Source: Dryomyza anilis (Eukaryota > Arthropoda > Insecta > Diptera > Dryomyzidae). Taken from it: a DNA stretch of 64,000 nt. Below the pieces are notes generated by a model, which saw only the letters and a list, made by a program, of their open reading frames with translations, did no database searches and had not been told where the DNA came from. This document shows, in pieces, positions 1 to 11,396 of the stretch. The stretch lies in assembly GCA_951804985.1 (NCBI GenBank), contig OX638132.1, positions 23,722,617-23,786,616 on the forward strand, in the 5' to 3' direction. The stretch's first letter is position 1, and every line of letters begins with the position of its first letter. The translations under genes were made by a program, and so were the position numbers.

Positions 1-244
1 TTTAAATTTACATTTAATATGGTATGTTTTCTGAAACCACTTGTATTGGTTGAGTCTGCATTATTTGTTGTCGAATTCCGTAATTCTTCATTCAAACCGT
101 TTCCATGGAATTTAGCACAATCAAAATCTGCTGAATTCTGTTTAATTGCGCATGTATTTTGCCGTATAATTAATTAACAACATAAAATGGTTTTTATTTT
201 TGGTTCAAATTTTTTCTCTTTCTTTTTTCGGTTCGTTGCAACAG

Positions 245-399
245 AGACCAAAACAATTTGTGGTGATGTGCCGCCACACTACTGGGAGACGCCGTACTCG
301 CAGCCCTACTTTGACAACTCTTCACGCCGGGAGGTGACCGCAACAGTGGGTCAGGCCGCTTTGCTGCATTGTCGCGTACGCAATCTGGGCGACAGAGCG
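245..399 (+). CDS. dpr4-like: dpr-family gene, first visible coding exon (start of Ig domain 1)
   Basis: Internal coding exon of a Dpr (defective proboscis extension response) cell-surface receptor, which in flies binds DIP partners at synapses. It encodes an N-terminal ectodomain segment (…GDVPPHYWETPYSQPYFDN…) and the first half of Ig domain 1, including the B-strand cysteine in ALLHCRV and ending NLGDRA. A strong pyrimidine tract ends in CAACAG at 239-244, so the exon is taken to start at 245; an acceptor one AG later (247) is possible. The donor is GCG|GTGAGT at 399/400, phase 0. No signal peptide is credible here: the open reading frame upstream to the ATG at 187 is intron, so the signal-peptide exon(s) lie left of the window. 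The family is clear. Among paralogues it looks most like dpr4 from memory, with dpr5 next; this needs a search. Confidence 0.88.
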
Positions 400-1712
400 G
401 TGAGTAGACATTATGCATATTTTTTAATTATTCTGGTATTAGATTTTTAATGTCTTTTCTCATAATATTCAGTTATGGTTTTTATTTCTTATTGTCCTTC
501 GTTTTATTTGAAAAATATCGACAACTTAAAATTATTACATGTTACGTCCTGCCCATAATATATTTCTTATATTAATGCAAATATTGTTCTTACCTTCTCT
601 GAAAATGTGCCGGCAGAAGAAAAAGTAGACATAAAAAAAAACAAAATAAAAAGTCTTAAATGAAATGTAAACAGTTCTACCGTGTTCTCACACCCTTTCT
701 CTCATTCACTTGATATTACTCTTGCTCTATCTCTCTCCCTCTTTGGCATCTGAGCTGTCATAATGCGACAATGAATGCGAAATTATGCTGTGTCAGTTTC
801 TTCAATACATTGCCACATGCTTGGCGTAAAAAGGACCCAGTTTAATACATAAAATAGCCACATAACAAAAGTTATATATCGTCGTTGAAGAAGTAAAATA
901 TATATATATAATTTTTTTTTATTGATAAAATAAAAATCGGTAATTTTTAAAATTCTTTCTATTTGATATTTTTTTTTATAATTTGAAATAAAAATGTTTT
1001 TACGCTATTTCAGAACTACTTGAAATATTTTTAAATGAGAAATGAATCATCTGTCACGTGGAATATACTAAATTCTAATACCGTAAATATTGGAGGAGAT
1101 ATTTATGTGGGATAAGTTAAATCCCTATATTCTTAAATAAATATTTATGCTCGGTCTTCAGAGTTGTAACACCAACGTATCATTATTGTCGATTATTATT
1201 TTTTTATTTATAAAGATATTAAAAATTATCATCGTTTTTTAATTAAAGTCACAATATAATTTTTTCAAATTAGATTTGATTGCACTTACTTTTATACTTT
1301 TTTACAGGAAAGTCGTTGTTATATTAAGATTTAAAGAAAAAAATTAAACATTTTGAAATTTTTGTACAGAAAGTCAGTAAGCAGCTGTAATTGTAAATAC
1401 AAATACAGAAAAAAGAATTCATCAACATGATGAATATATTCATAAATATTACTACCAGATTCATCATATTGATACCACCGTTTATAAAATGACATATTAA
1501 TCAATACATTCAATATATATATGAAATTCTTCGTACTCTCGAACATCATAGTGAAGAACGACTTATTCAATACAATGAATTTCAATCGTCTAATTAATGA
1601 ATTTGTTCATAATATTTATGAATATAATATTTTTTACGAATTTTTCAAAAAAAAAAAAAATTATTAGAAAATATTTCGAAAAAAAAGTTTTGTTGTAAAA
1701 ATTTTATTAAAT

Positions 1713-1779
1713 TTTGAAAATAAAAATGATTTGAAATTTTTTATTTTTAGAAAAAATTCAAATCATTTTTATTTTCAAA
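1713..1779. repeat. Near-perfect 30-bp-arm hairpin
   Basis: Left arm 1713-1742 and right arm 1751-1779 are reverse complements with a single one-base difference, around an AT-only loop of about 8 bases. The arms are AT-rich. It could be a small MITE remnant or a cruciform; nothing indicates transcription. Confidence 0.65.
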
Positions 1780-2011
1780 TTTTTTTTTTAAATATATTTT
1801 AGATTTTTATTCAATAACATTTCAAAGTTAAAAAATAAAAATTTCAGATTTCTCCAATCTTCATTTTGTGAATATTTGATTTTTAGTTCTTCCCAAAAAT
1901 ATGGTGAAGCTAACATCGACGATATGTACGCTATTTAAAAAAAATATTTTAGTGGACTTTTTATGACTATTTAATACGTATTGGTATTAGATCGAATGGC
2001 AATGTCTTTTT

Positions 2012-2148
2012 TATACCCTACACCTATGAGGTACAGGGTATATTATCTTTGTGCATATATTGTAACGCCCCTTAGAAGGCGTGTCCGGTATGGAAAAGTA
2101 TATATATTCTTGATCAGCATCACTACCCGAGTCCGTTTAGCCATGTCC

Positions 2149-2192
<44 letters not shown>

Positions 2193-2673
2193 TGCTGTCT
2201 CGAAAAGTATTCAAGGTATAGTTATAAAGTTTAAAACGTATTGTTAGAATTCACCTTAAAATATGTGGTCCGAAAATGGGCGTGATCCGCCCACTTTTTT
2301 TTTTCATTATTTCCCGTGTTTTCATAGTGGAAATTTGATCCGTAAATTACTAAAATCAAAACTATGAAATATTACCCTTTCAACATTTTAAATATAGGCG
2401 TGGTCCGCCCAATTATATTTTTCAAATTTTTTTTTTTAGTTTTTTATATTTTTATATAAATGTTTTAATTTATGGGGATATAAGACGTAAATTTCTGATA
2501 AGTGAATAATATTCTGAGGGTGGGGAGGTTCAGCATAATTAAAAACTTTAAAATTAAGGTATGCAATTAAATATCCCACATTAATATCCCCACCAAAGGT
2601 GTAGGGTATTCCATAGTCGGGCCCGACCGACTATAAAAATCCACCCCATGTAACCGAACTTTCCCAACTCGTT
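2012..2673 (+). mobile_element. mini-me-type repeat, subtype 1, copy 1 (internally deleted)
   Basis: Dipteran interspersed repeat with the mini-me hallmarks: a (TA)n stretch, a conserved core (TTCTTGATCAGCATCACTAC…) and a (GTCT)n run. It begins with a terminal hairpin at 2015-2039 (ACCCTACACCT…AGGTACAGGGT) and ends CCCAACTCGTTT. Against the fuller copies (40086-40910) it lacks about 200 bp after the GTCT run, jumping straight to TCGAAAAGTATTCAAGG. It has no coding capacity. Confidence 0.85.
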
Positions 2674-2962
2674 TGAAAATGTTTTTATTGAATTTGATTG
2701 AAAAGGTAAACACCTAAAAATTTACTATTGAATGGGAATATCGATGGTTAGAATTTTCAGCGAAAGCCGAATATGGATATAAACCCACCAGTACCTGATA
2801 GCTCGCGTTGAATTGCGAATTTTCGTCTCTTAGTAGATATTCTCTTAGTAAATATTCAGAAGAAAAAGGTTTGTTTTAAAGGCATTATTAGAGCAGCCAA
2901 ATGAAAGGTAAATGGAAAAAAAAAGTCTTTTATACAAATTTCAGTTTTATATGCTATGCTAT

Positions 2963-4626
2963 TGATTGATTTTTTTTGATTGATTGAAAAGAGGGGGGAA
3001 AAACCCCTCTGTGCATCGCACAGAGTACACCTAGGCCATAAAGTAGGCCCGTTGTGACCCCTCGGAACATGAGTCGTCTGTAATATGTTGTAGCTGTTAT
3101 GCTACTCAGTGGAGTTTAGAAATTCCGTGGATTTGACAAATTTTCTTAGTACTTTCCAGTCCAAGCTTCCCAGTTGTTTCAATGATGAAATAAGTGGAGC
3201 TCCGAAGTGGATGAATCTAAGTCTGGCAAATGCCGGGCAGTGACACAAGTAGTGTTCAAGCGTCTCTGTCTCTTCCTCACAGGCCTTGCAGAGGTAAGAG
3301 TCGACTCTTCCCAATTTGAAAAGATGACCTCTTAGCTCATTATGTCCAGTGAGGATGCCTGTGTATTGTTTTAACTCCTTTTTATTAAGCGTTAGAATTT
3401 TGTTTGTTTTGGATTTGTTCGGGGGGCCCCATAGCCATTTAGTTACTTGGCCCTCGCTCGATTCTTCCCATGATTTACTGTGAAGTCGATAAGCCCATGA
3501 GCTCATCTCGTTTTTTAGAAATTGGAAAGGTCTGCCGGTTATGACTGAGATTGTGTCCATTTCTGATCCATTTCTCGCCAATTCGTCGGCTATTTCGTTC
3601 CCCTCAATGTTACAGTGTCCTGGGACCCAGATAATGTCCACAGTGTTAACAAGTAAGAGATCAGCAAGGGCCTCTTTACATTGTAGAACCACTCTGGATT
3701 TCACCTTGTCCGTGGATAAAGCTCTAATGGCAGCTTGGCTGTCTGAGAAAATTTTAATACACTTGTCTACACAGTGAGTGCTTTGTATAAATTTAGCCCC
3801 TTCTGTTATAGCCACTACTTCCGACTGAAAGACGGTGTTGTGGTCATGCAGACGAAGGCTTTCTTTTGCAGAAAAGGCTTCACAGAAAAAGCCTGCACCA
3901 GTGTGACCGTTTAATTTTGATCCGTCAGTGTAGAGGTGGATCCCCGGATTGCTAGACAATACTTGGCCGTTGTCCCATTCATCCCTAGTCGGGAAAGCGA
4001 ACTTTGCGGCGGTATGATTGGTTTCCTCCGGGATGCGGTCGCAGTTCCAATTACCTGTAGAAACAGTATTAGGAATTGAGTTAATTATGGTTTGGTGATT
4101 GGTTAATGTCTCGGAATTGAGCCATCCCCCAAGGATGTTTAGTCGAGCCGCTGCTACCGCGGCCTCATATTTAACTTGAATTTGTATTGGGCGTATATTT
4201 AGAATAGTCTCAATAGCTTTGGTCGAAGTGGTAGACATCGCACCTGAAATGCCGAGACAACACGCCCGTTGCACTTTCTCGAGTGGTTTGATGTTACATT
4301 TCCGTCCCAAAGCTGTCCACCATACAAGTGACGCATATGTTAGTATTGGTCGTACAACGCTGGTGAAAATCCAGTGGGTCATCTTTGGTCGAAGTCCCCA
4401 TGTAGGACCAATACATCTTCTGCAGGTTGCCCAAACCCTAACGGCTTTTGTGGCTCTGCTAGCTATTTGTGCCTTCCAGTTAAGTTTAGAATCCAGGATA
4501 ACTCCAAGGTACTTGACTTGACCTGTAAGTGCCAGTATCTCTCCGTTTACCTGTGGAAGAGGATAGCTAGGTTGCTTCCTTTTCCTAGTAAAGAGACAGA
4601 TTTCAGTTTTTTGGGGGTTTATATTA
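2963..4626 (-). mobile_element. 5'-truncated LINE with RNase H, flanked by 15-bp target-site duplication
   Basis: Non-LTR retrotransposon inserted on the minus strand. A perfect 15-bp direct repeat TATATGCTATGCTAT flanks it at 2948-2962 and 4627-4641. The 3' end (left side) is a TCAA/poly-A-like tail, as in elements with simple-repeat tails. The element is cut off at its 5' side within the reverse-transcriptase thumb, so it is a typical dead-on-arrival copy. The perfect duplication and uninterrupted reading frame indicate a recent insertion into the dpr intron. The presence of RNase H rules out a standard Jockey-clade element and points to LOA/I/R1-like clades. Confidence 0.92.
3102..4622 (-). 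CDS. LINE pol ORF fragment: RT thumb, RNase H, C-terminal Cys/His motif
   Basis: About 506 codons open from the truncation point to the stop at 3102-3104; the first in-frame ATG (4380-4382) is internal and not a natural start. Order: RT thumb/connection (KYLGVILDSKLNWKAQI, then VVRPILTYASLVWW and a KVQRACCLGISGA segment). RNase H follows with acidic residues in IHLYTDGSK, SEVVAITEG and KIFSDSQAAIRAL, and the distal WVPGHCNIEGNEIADELAR. A C-terminal CKAC…HYLCHC cysteine/histidine motif comes last. All expected RNase H catalytic positions are present and there is no frameshift or stop. The N-terminal endonuclease and RT palm are missing, so the product cannot support transposition alone. This is element coding, not a host gene. 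Confidence 0.9.
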   Translation of the reverse strand: MNPQKTEICLFTRKRKQPSYPLPQVNGEILALTGQVKYLGVILDSKLNWKAQIASRATKAVRVWATCRRCIGPTWGLRPKMTHWIFTSVVRPILTYASLVWWTALGRKCNIKPLEKVQRACCLGISGAMSTTSTKAIETILNIRPIQIQVKYEAAVAAARLNILGGWLNSETLTNHQTIINSIPNTVSTGNWNCDRIPEETNHTAAKFAFPTRDEWDNGQVLSSNPGIHLYTDGSKLNGHTGAGFFCEAFSAKESLRLHDHNTVFQSEVVAITEGAKFIQSTHCVDKCIKIFSDSQAAIRALSTDKVKSRVVLQCKEALADLLLVNTVDIIWVPGHCNIEGNEIADELARNGSEMDTISVITGRPFQFLKNEMSSWAYRLHSKSWEESSEGQVTKWLWGPPNKSKTNKILTLNKKELKQYTGILTGHNELRGHLFKLGRVDSYLCKACEEETETLEHYLCHCPAFARLRFIHFGAPLISSLKQLGSLDWKVLRKFVKSTEFLNSTE

Positions 4627-4641
4627 TATATGCTATGCTAT

Positions 4642-6639
4642 AAAGAGCATTAAAATGGATGGAAAAGGTAGCCAGGCTGTATCAGGCAAAATATAGAGAA
4701 ATTGGTGTTTTTGAAGTTTTTAAAAGTAGCTTTATGGCGGTAAAATGATAGGGTAATCTTATCAGAATTATAAATATATAAATTTGTAAATGGAGACAAA
4801 TTTTAATTTGAAATTTGATGATACAAAAAATATTGAAAATGAAATGAGTTCATTAATATAATGAATATTGGTTGTTGGTAAAATTTTATATAAAGTGACT
4901 TTAATGAGTTTTGAGTTTTTTATTATCCGATATGGTTCATTTCCAAATTCAGAGCAACTTTTTGATAAAACATATTAAAAATGGAATTTCATAGGTATAA
5001 CAAAACAACGTACCTGCACAATTGTGTAAAATTAACAATTGCATTTCAAAAGTTTTTTTTTTTTTGTTATTCTTCTGCATTTGCGCTTCGACATATAGAA
5101 GGCAAAGGCAAGCAGTTGAGCATTTTATTGCTCATTCGTCGAGTCCTCTTTTGTTGTTCTTTTTGCAAAAACTTTAGTTGTTATGTAGGTTGTTATGTCC
5201 GTCATTGCTGCCACCGCATTTCTGCAATTTATTTCCTCGTTATTTTTTTTGTTTTGCTCGCAGTAAACAATACATTTTGTTCTTGCCTTTACTACTTTTC
5301 CAATGTTGCTTCTAGTTTACTTTTTTTTCTCACTCGATCAATTACACACTCTAGTCTTGTTTCTCTTCCGCACGACAATCTGGTTTTCTGGTAGCCATAA
5401 AATAGTAACAAAGAATTCATTCATGTGTCCTTATTTTGTTTATACTACATGGTGCATCTCAATGTCGTCACATGAATCACACTGATGACTCGTTAGTGGT
5501 TTTTGTGCACTTTTAATTAAACAATGAAAGTGTTTTTTTTTCTACACAGTGGTCGGAGTTTTGGACAGTTCAAATTCGGTTTTGTGTTAGTAAACAATGA
5601 CAATAATTTCAATAATTTATTTCGATAAATTTGAATAATTTTTCGTTCTTGTTTTATTATACATATTTTTCATATATTATTCAAAATAATTTTAATGTAT
5701 TTTATTTAATAAAATTTTGATGTTAATGTTTTTTTTTCTATTTTGATAAAAATTATTTAATTTTTTGTACATTGTTTTTAATTTCTTTTATTAATTTTTT
5801 AGTTACTTAAACTTTGTTATTTAATTTTATACAGTTTACTTTTTAATTAATTTATATATATATTAATATATTTAAAATTTTCAATTAATTATTCTTTATT
5901 TTTAATGCAGTTTATTTTTTAGTGTAGTCGTTATAAATTTGTAAACCTATCAAATACAAATTATAACAAAACTTTTTAATATTTTTTACAGCACTTAAAC
6001 TTTTAAAATCTCTTTTTGATTTTCTGGGAATATAAAATATTTACCCCACATTTAGTGCCATAGTAGGCAGCGGTCTTTCATTCATAAGTGTGATACGTGT
6101 TCGGAATATTATAAATAAAATACCATGAACTTAATGACTCGTTAATTATTTTATTTATAGTCGCATTTGTGCGTTTCATTTGGCAAGAAATTTCGGCAAT
6201 TATTTGGCTGTTGTTGCTAGTATTTAGGTCTCAAGAATATCGAAATATTCCACAGCACTTGGGAACATTTGGCAACATTCTGCAAAATGCCACCAAATCA
6301 ACGTAATTGTATTAAATTATTTTACTAGTTTTTTGTTAGTTCCTTGTAGATGATTTGTTGGGCGGAAACTTTGTTGAATTTCCTTTGGTCAAATTAGTAT
6401 GTAAATCATTTCAATTTATTTTGCGTTACATTTAATTTATGCATTTAGCAAAGAATTTGTAATTTGTCTAATGACAGCTGTTACTATCCAATTATTTTCA
6501 CATGGTTGGATCTAATCGAAATTAATTCGAAAAAATGAATATTGGGTAAAAAAAATATTAGCACTAAATTTATTATTATACATTAATATGGAATGTAAAT
6601 ATCAATATGTTTTCATGTAAAGAGAATGTTTTTCACATT
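4642..6639. other. Intronic AT-rich DNA, no gene seen
   Basis: Part of the long dpr intron. Several short open frames occur, but none has a recognisable domain, codon bias or splice context. 5070-5490 is somewhat less AT-rich than its surroundings; nothing was identified in it. Confidence 0.5.
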
Positions 6640-6892
6640 CAAACATATATATCGTCATATATAAAGTCACCAAATACATTTTCAAAATGCCAAATATTCA
6701 TTTACAAAAATCTTTATATATCTGTCAATTTTTAATCGATGATCTCAATTACTGCATGATAAAATGTAAATCTATCAGTTGATATTTGAACTTTAAAAAT
6801 GCATTATTTACTTTTTATAATATTAATCAACAAACTCGAAATTTAAGTTTTTCATAAAAATGTATTTGTTGACTTTTCGTTCTACAACGACG
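6640..6892 (-). mobile_element. Foldback MITE (GTCACCAAATACATTTT family), copy A
   Basis: About 250 bp with inverted ends: GTCACCAAATACATTTT at the left and AAAATGTATTTGTTGAC near the right. Outside these, a CATATATATCGTC / GACGATATG pair extends the imperfect inverted repeat. The reverse complement of this copy is highly similar to 63597-63793. It is non-coding. Confidence 0.7.
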
Positions 6893-7449
6893 ATATGTTT
6901 GCAAGAACGCCTAAAATCATTAATTTTGAACATAAAACGAAAACAAAAATATGTTTGGCTATTATTATAATTATGTTTGGCATTGATATAATACTTTTGT
7001 TTCTTTAAATATCCAGTGATATATGTAATGCCTGCAAAATTATGTTTGGTAGATTCCGTTTTTTGCAGCGTAATGAAATAAAAATGCATCAAATTTTCCA
7101 AGATTCTTCCTTTTTATTTAACATTCGCGGCATTAAAGAACGTGTCGAAATCAGAGAACCTTTTCGGATGTTCTTGAAGAAATCCCAATAAATAACATGT
7201 ATTAAATAACACTACCCAACATGATTTTTTTCCATGAACATCTCTTCTAAACAATTCACTGGTGTTGCGTTTGACTGAATACTCAAGTTTTTTCTATTAC
7301 GTTACGTTTTTGAGAAAATTGCAATAGTATTTTAAGCCGTTCTCATCCCCTACTTAAAATAAAAACATATACACTTTTGTGGAAAAATAGTTTAACAAAA
7401 AAAAATTTTACGCAAATTTTCTTTTAATTGCATAGTCTAATTTTATTAT

Positions 7450-7792
7450 AAAGGGTTTTTCAATAAGAGCGCTACAAAAGTATTTTTCGAGGGCTTTTCA
7501 ACAAGGATGCTGCAAAAGTAGAGCGACAGGGACAGCAGACGACGCCATATTTCTTGCCGCTATTTTAAAATTTATCTTCAGCAAGGTTTGCCATTTCATA
7601 ATGGAAAGATATACGAGCCAACAACGAGTCCAAATTATTAAAATTTACTACCGAAATTCGAATTCGTATATCTTTTCATCATGAAATGGCAAACCTTACT
7701 GAAGATAAATTTTAAAATAGCGGCAAGAAATATGGCGTCGTTTGCTGTCCCTGTTGCTCTACTTTTGCAGCGTCCCTGTTGAAAAACCCTTT
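7450..7792. mobile_element. Foldback MITE, about 125-bp inverted arms (GGGTTTTTCAA family), copy 1
   Basis: Arms from about 7491 and ending about 7791 are nearly perfect reverse complements (GACGCCATATTTCTTGCCGC and its complement are obvious landmarks) around a roughly 45-bp centre. An outer copy of the terminal motif, AAGGGTTTTTCAATAAGAGC, precedes the left arm at 7451, so the end is itself a degenerate direct repeat. It has no coding capacity and the superfamily is not recognised. Confidence 0.8.
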
Positions 7793-7956
7793 ACTAATGA
7801 ATGCTAATATTCCAATCCGAAAATTTTGATTTTTTTATGTATTTTTTTATCATTTAGGATTAAATGATAAACAAAATATGAACAGAGCATACTTCAAACA
7901 AACTAATATAATTGGAACCTTTTTTCTTTTTCTTTTAATTGTACAGACTAATTTTA

Positions 7957-8155
7957 TTATAAAGGGTTTTTCAATAAGAGCGCTATAAAAGTTTTTTTTC
8001 AAGGGTTTTTCAACAGGGATGCTACAAAACGTATATCTTTCCATCATGAAATGGCAAACCTTACTGAAGAGAAATATTAAAAGTGGGGCAAGAAATATGG
8101 CGTCGATTGCTGTCCCTGTCGCTCTACTTTTGCAGCGTCCCTGTTGAAAAACCCT
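7957..8155. mobile_element. Foldback MITE copy 2, left arm deleted
   Basis: Same family as 7450-7792. The terminal motif is followed directly by the loop-side part of the right arm (CGTATATCTTTCCATCATG…), so roughly 140 bp of left arm and centre are missing. Confidence 0.75.
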
Positions 8156-8938
8156 TTACTAATGAATGCTAATATTCCGAAAATTTTGATTTTTTATGAA
8201 TTTTTTTATCATTTAGGATTAAATGATAAACAAAATATGATCAAAACATACTTTAAACAAACTAACATAATTAGAAACTTTTTTCTAATTGATCTAATTT
8301 TAAAATATTCTCTGAAAACTTAAATTTGGTAGTATTTTATATAATCATTTAAAAAAAAAAATCCTTTGATCTAAAAATATCATAGAGTGCATAATTCAAA
8401 AAATGAGAAAAAGTTTTGTAATGTTAGTCACTCTACAAACCATTAACGGTTTTCTTATTTATTGCTAGACTCACAATGGTAAAAAATCTTCCAAGAATAG
8501 TCTAAACAAATCAACATTTTTGGAGTTCAGATTTAAATATCTTAAAAAAACTATCGGAATAATAGTATTTATCGCTATATTGTAATTAGTCTTGACAATT
8601 AAAATAAATAATCGATTACAGTTTTTTGGAAAACTGGATACGTAGTGGAAAAAACTGAGTATGAGTTCAAAATGAGCAACCACAAATTATATAGAACTGC
8701 TGTATGGGAAAATAATGAAAACAAAGAAAAAAATGGTTTGGTCAACACAAACATCAAAGTTCGAAAAATTAGGAAAAATAAGAATTTGATGCGATAAAAA
8801 CAATGTAATTTCCGAAAAGTACATTTACCAACAAATAAATGTTATTGACTATGAACGTATTAATACTTTATTCAAAAAAAGTAACAATTTTTTAAATTGT
8901 AAAATTAAAATTTTTTTGATTTAAACATTTTTATATTT

Positions 8939-9239
8939 ATAATAATAATAGTTTCAGTTCTATAAGAACTTAGGCCGAGCTCTCTCACCATTTTGAGCTG
9001 TGCGTGTTATATTCGTACTCAAAGTGGTGGGACCTACAGTTTATTGCCGAATCCGAACGGCGGGTGAGAGCTTTTTCATAGGCAATGGTTTTACTCTCGT
9101 ATGTTTGCCATTTACTGACGAGAGGTAGCGCGGTATAGAAAAATGTTTCTATGAAAAGATGTTGTTAGCCCCAGTCCAGGCTTGAATCGGGGACCTTTCG
9201 GCTCGCAGTCCAACGCACTAACCACTGAGCTACCGAGGC
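8939..9239 (-). mobile_element. tRNA-derived SINE, copy A
   Basis: On the minus strand the head reads as a tRNA-like pol III promoter: A box TAGCTCAGTGG and B box near ATTCAAGCC. It is followed by a roughly 200-bp body shared with 45856-46164 and 53990-54294 and a (TTA)n tail. This copy lacks about a dozen bases near the 3' end (the GGACTGTAGCGCC segment), and no target duplication was found, so it is older. It is not a functional tRNA gene. Confidence 0.85.
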
Positions 9240-9369
9240 TCAGTGGTTGACTTCTGAAAAATATTGAAGTGCTTTAAAAAATATAACGTATTTAAAACAT
9301 ATTTGGATTTGGACAATTTACTGTATTATAAATACTGATTTTGTGAGGCTATATCCTGAATATTTCTGT

Positions 9370-10075
9370 TTTTTTATGCTATATATAACTTTTTATTTTA
9401 GCAAGAAGATAATATGAAGAATAGTTTTGTGAAGGCATTAATTGTTTGTTTTTAAAGCACCTTCGATTAGCATCGTTGTTTAAAAAAAAATACAAATATT
9501 AATTTACCATTTGTTATTTGCAAGAAAAATGTTTGGCAAAGTATTTTTAAATAATGATGCCAATCCATAGGTGCTTTAAAAACAAACAATTGGCATTGTC
9601 ATCATAAATATTTTTTTATCATTTGCAAGAAAATTGTTTGTCAAAATATTTTTAAATAATGATTTACAGATGCTTTAAAAACAAACAACTAATGCCTTTC
9701 TCCACTATTATATCTGGCACCAATAAAGAACCACAAAATTGCAAAAATTGGCAAACTTGTCATGCCAAAAGGGCAAATTTTTTAATATATTTGCTATAAC
9801 ATTTTATTGGTGCAAGGTAAAATAGGTGCGTAAAGGTATGAATTGATACATTTTAAAGCACCTACCGATTGGCATCATTATTTAAAAATAATTTACCGAA
9901 CATTTTCCTTGAATATGATAAAAATTAAAAAAATATTTTAAAATAATGATGCCAATCAATAGGTGCATTAAAATCTAACAATTAATTCTTATACACCCCT
10001 ATTTTATCTTGCACCAATAAAGAGTTTTGGCAAAAAAACAAAAAGATTCGCCCTTTTGGTTTTATCTTTTCTGGC
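9370..10075. mobile_element. Cluster of foldback MITEs (GGGCGAATC…AAAGCACC family)
   Basis: At least two adjacent inverted-repeat units. The clearest, about 9765-10065, has arms reading from AAAAGGGCAAATTTTT through TTATTGGTGCAAG and TTTTAAAGCACC to GGCATCATTATTTAAAA, with the reverse complement on the other side. 9420-9600 and 9600-9775 are further, more decayed units. Same family as 46785-47645. No ORF. Confidence 0.7.
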
Positions 10076-11396
10076 TAGAAATATTCAATAAAACGATTTA
10101 CGATTTTGGCATTATACTTCAGAAAAATCTACATTTAAACATATAAAAAAAACGCATATGTCAAAAATTACACATTCGCCTCTTTGACATGATAGTGACA
10201 ATATATAATTTTCCATATCGGCCAAGCCTCCTCAGGGGCGTTAAAATATCTGCACAAACTTCATTTATTTTATTTTCTTTTATTTTTATTTTATTAGCCT
10301 TAATGACATTTTTATGATTTTCCATTCGCATTTTTCGTCCTCTACGAATTTAATAAAATTTAAAATTGCTCCAATCCCTTTCTATGCATGCAATCAATTG
10401 CCAATTTTTATTTCTGCACATTTCACACACAATAGAACGTTAACGCACACAGCTCAATCTAAATGGTGCCATAAAATATCAAATTTATTTGGCTGTTCAC
10501 CTTAATATCTCCAGTAACAGAAAAAACCCATAAAAAGCGGCTAACGCTAACAAAAATTCTAAAATAAAAATTGATAGAAAGTAGCATTTAGCAGCGCATC
10601 CTTTGGCTATAATGTTACATTTTATTACCATAAAATTCAAGTCTATCCAAAGTGTGTGTTTTTTTTTAGTTTTTTTAACCACCCCACAAGTTTTTTTTTT
10701 TACTTTTGTGACCATTAAGTTTAACACAAAATTTACATAATCGTATAGGAGGCATAAAATATTCATGACGTATGTGCGGGTCAGTTTCCACGGCACATTC
10801 ATTATTAGCTAATGGCTTTTTGAGGGATGCGCCTAGCTTTTAAAGTAACAAAAAATATCAATTTAGGTATTTGCTTGTAATGCTTTAAGAGATCTGCTGA
10901 TGGCCCTAATTATTATGGTTTGTATTCATAAATAAATATATGTAGTTAGAAACTTTTCTCTGTGGCTACTTTATATATTTACCGATGGAAAAACCAAATT
11001 GAATATGTATAAGAAATTTTTAGGAATATTTTAAAAAGTACATCAATTAGAAAAAGTTTGTAATTTTGATAGTTAGTTTCAACTATGCTCAAGATAACCA
11101 TACGCCATTTTTTGTGTATTATTATATTCAAAATGATAAAAAATTCTCCAAAAAAATTAAAATTTAAAAATCATAATTTTCCGAGTTTAGATGCAATTAT
11201 CTTAATAGCATATTGAATTGTTAACATTAATTAATAAAAATTGAGTTTATTTTTTTTCGTAATTAAAGAATTTTCCACAGAACTATATTTTTTTTTCTGA
11301 GTACTGGGTGAGACCGGCTTAAAACTACTATTTCAATTATTTAATTTTATATACATTGTTTTTATTTTTATTTATTTTATTAGTTACTAGCTGGAC
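10076..11396. other. Intronic AT-rich DNA, no feature seen
   Basis: Low-complexity AT-rich intron sequence without a recognisable repeat or gene. Confidence 0.5.

Larger units (their letters stand above)
7417..8290. repeat. Tandem duplication (about 511 + 363 bp) carrying a foldback MITE
   Basis: The stretch starting TTTTCTTTTAATTG at 7417 recurs from 7928. Both units contain the foldback element and then the same roughly 130-bp trailing sequence (TTTAGGATTAAATGATAAAC…). The second unit is shorter because most of the left arm of its foldback element has been lost. Confidence 0.75.

Noticed and set aside
187..244. Start of dpr coding at ATG 187 with a hydrophobic leader
   Set aside because: The F/S-rich stretch is the pyrimidine tract of a splice acceptor (CAACAG at 239-244), not a signal peptide.
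2140..2190. GTCT microsatellite as an independent locus
   Set aside because: It is an integral part of every mini-me copy, not a free microsatellite.
4981..5394. 137-codon cysteine- and phenylalanine-rich open frame
   Set aside because: No recognisable domain, T-rich composition and inside an intron; likely chance.
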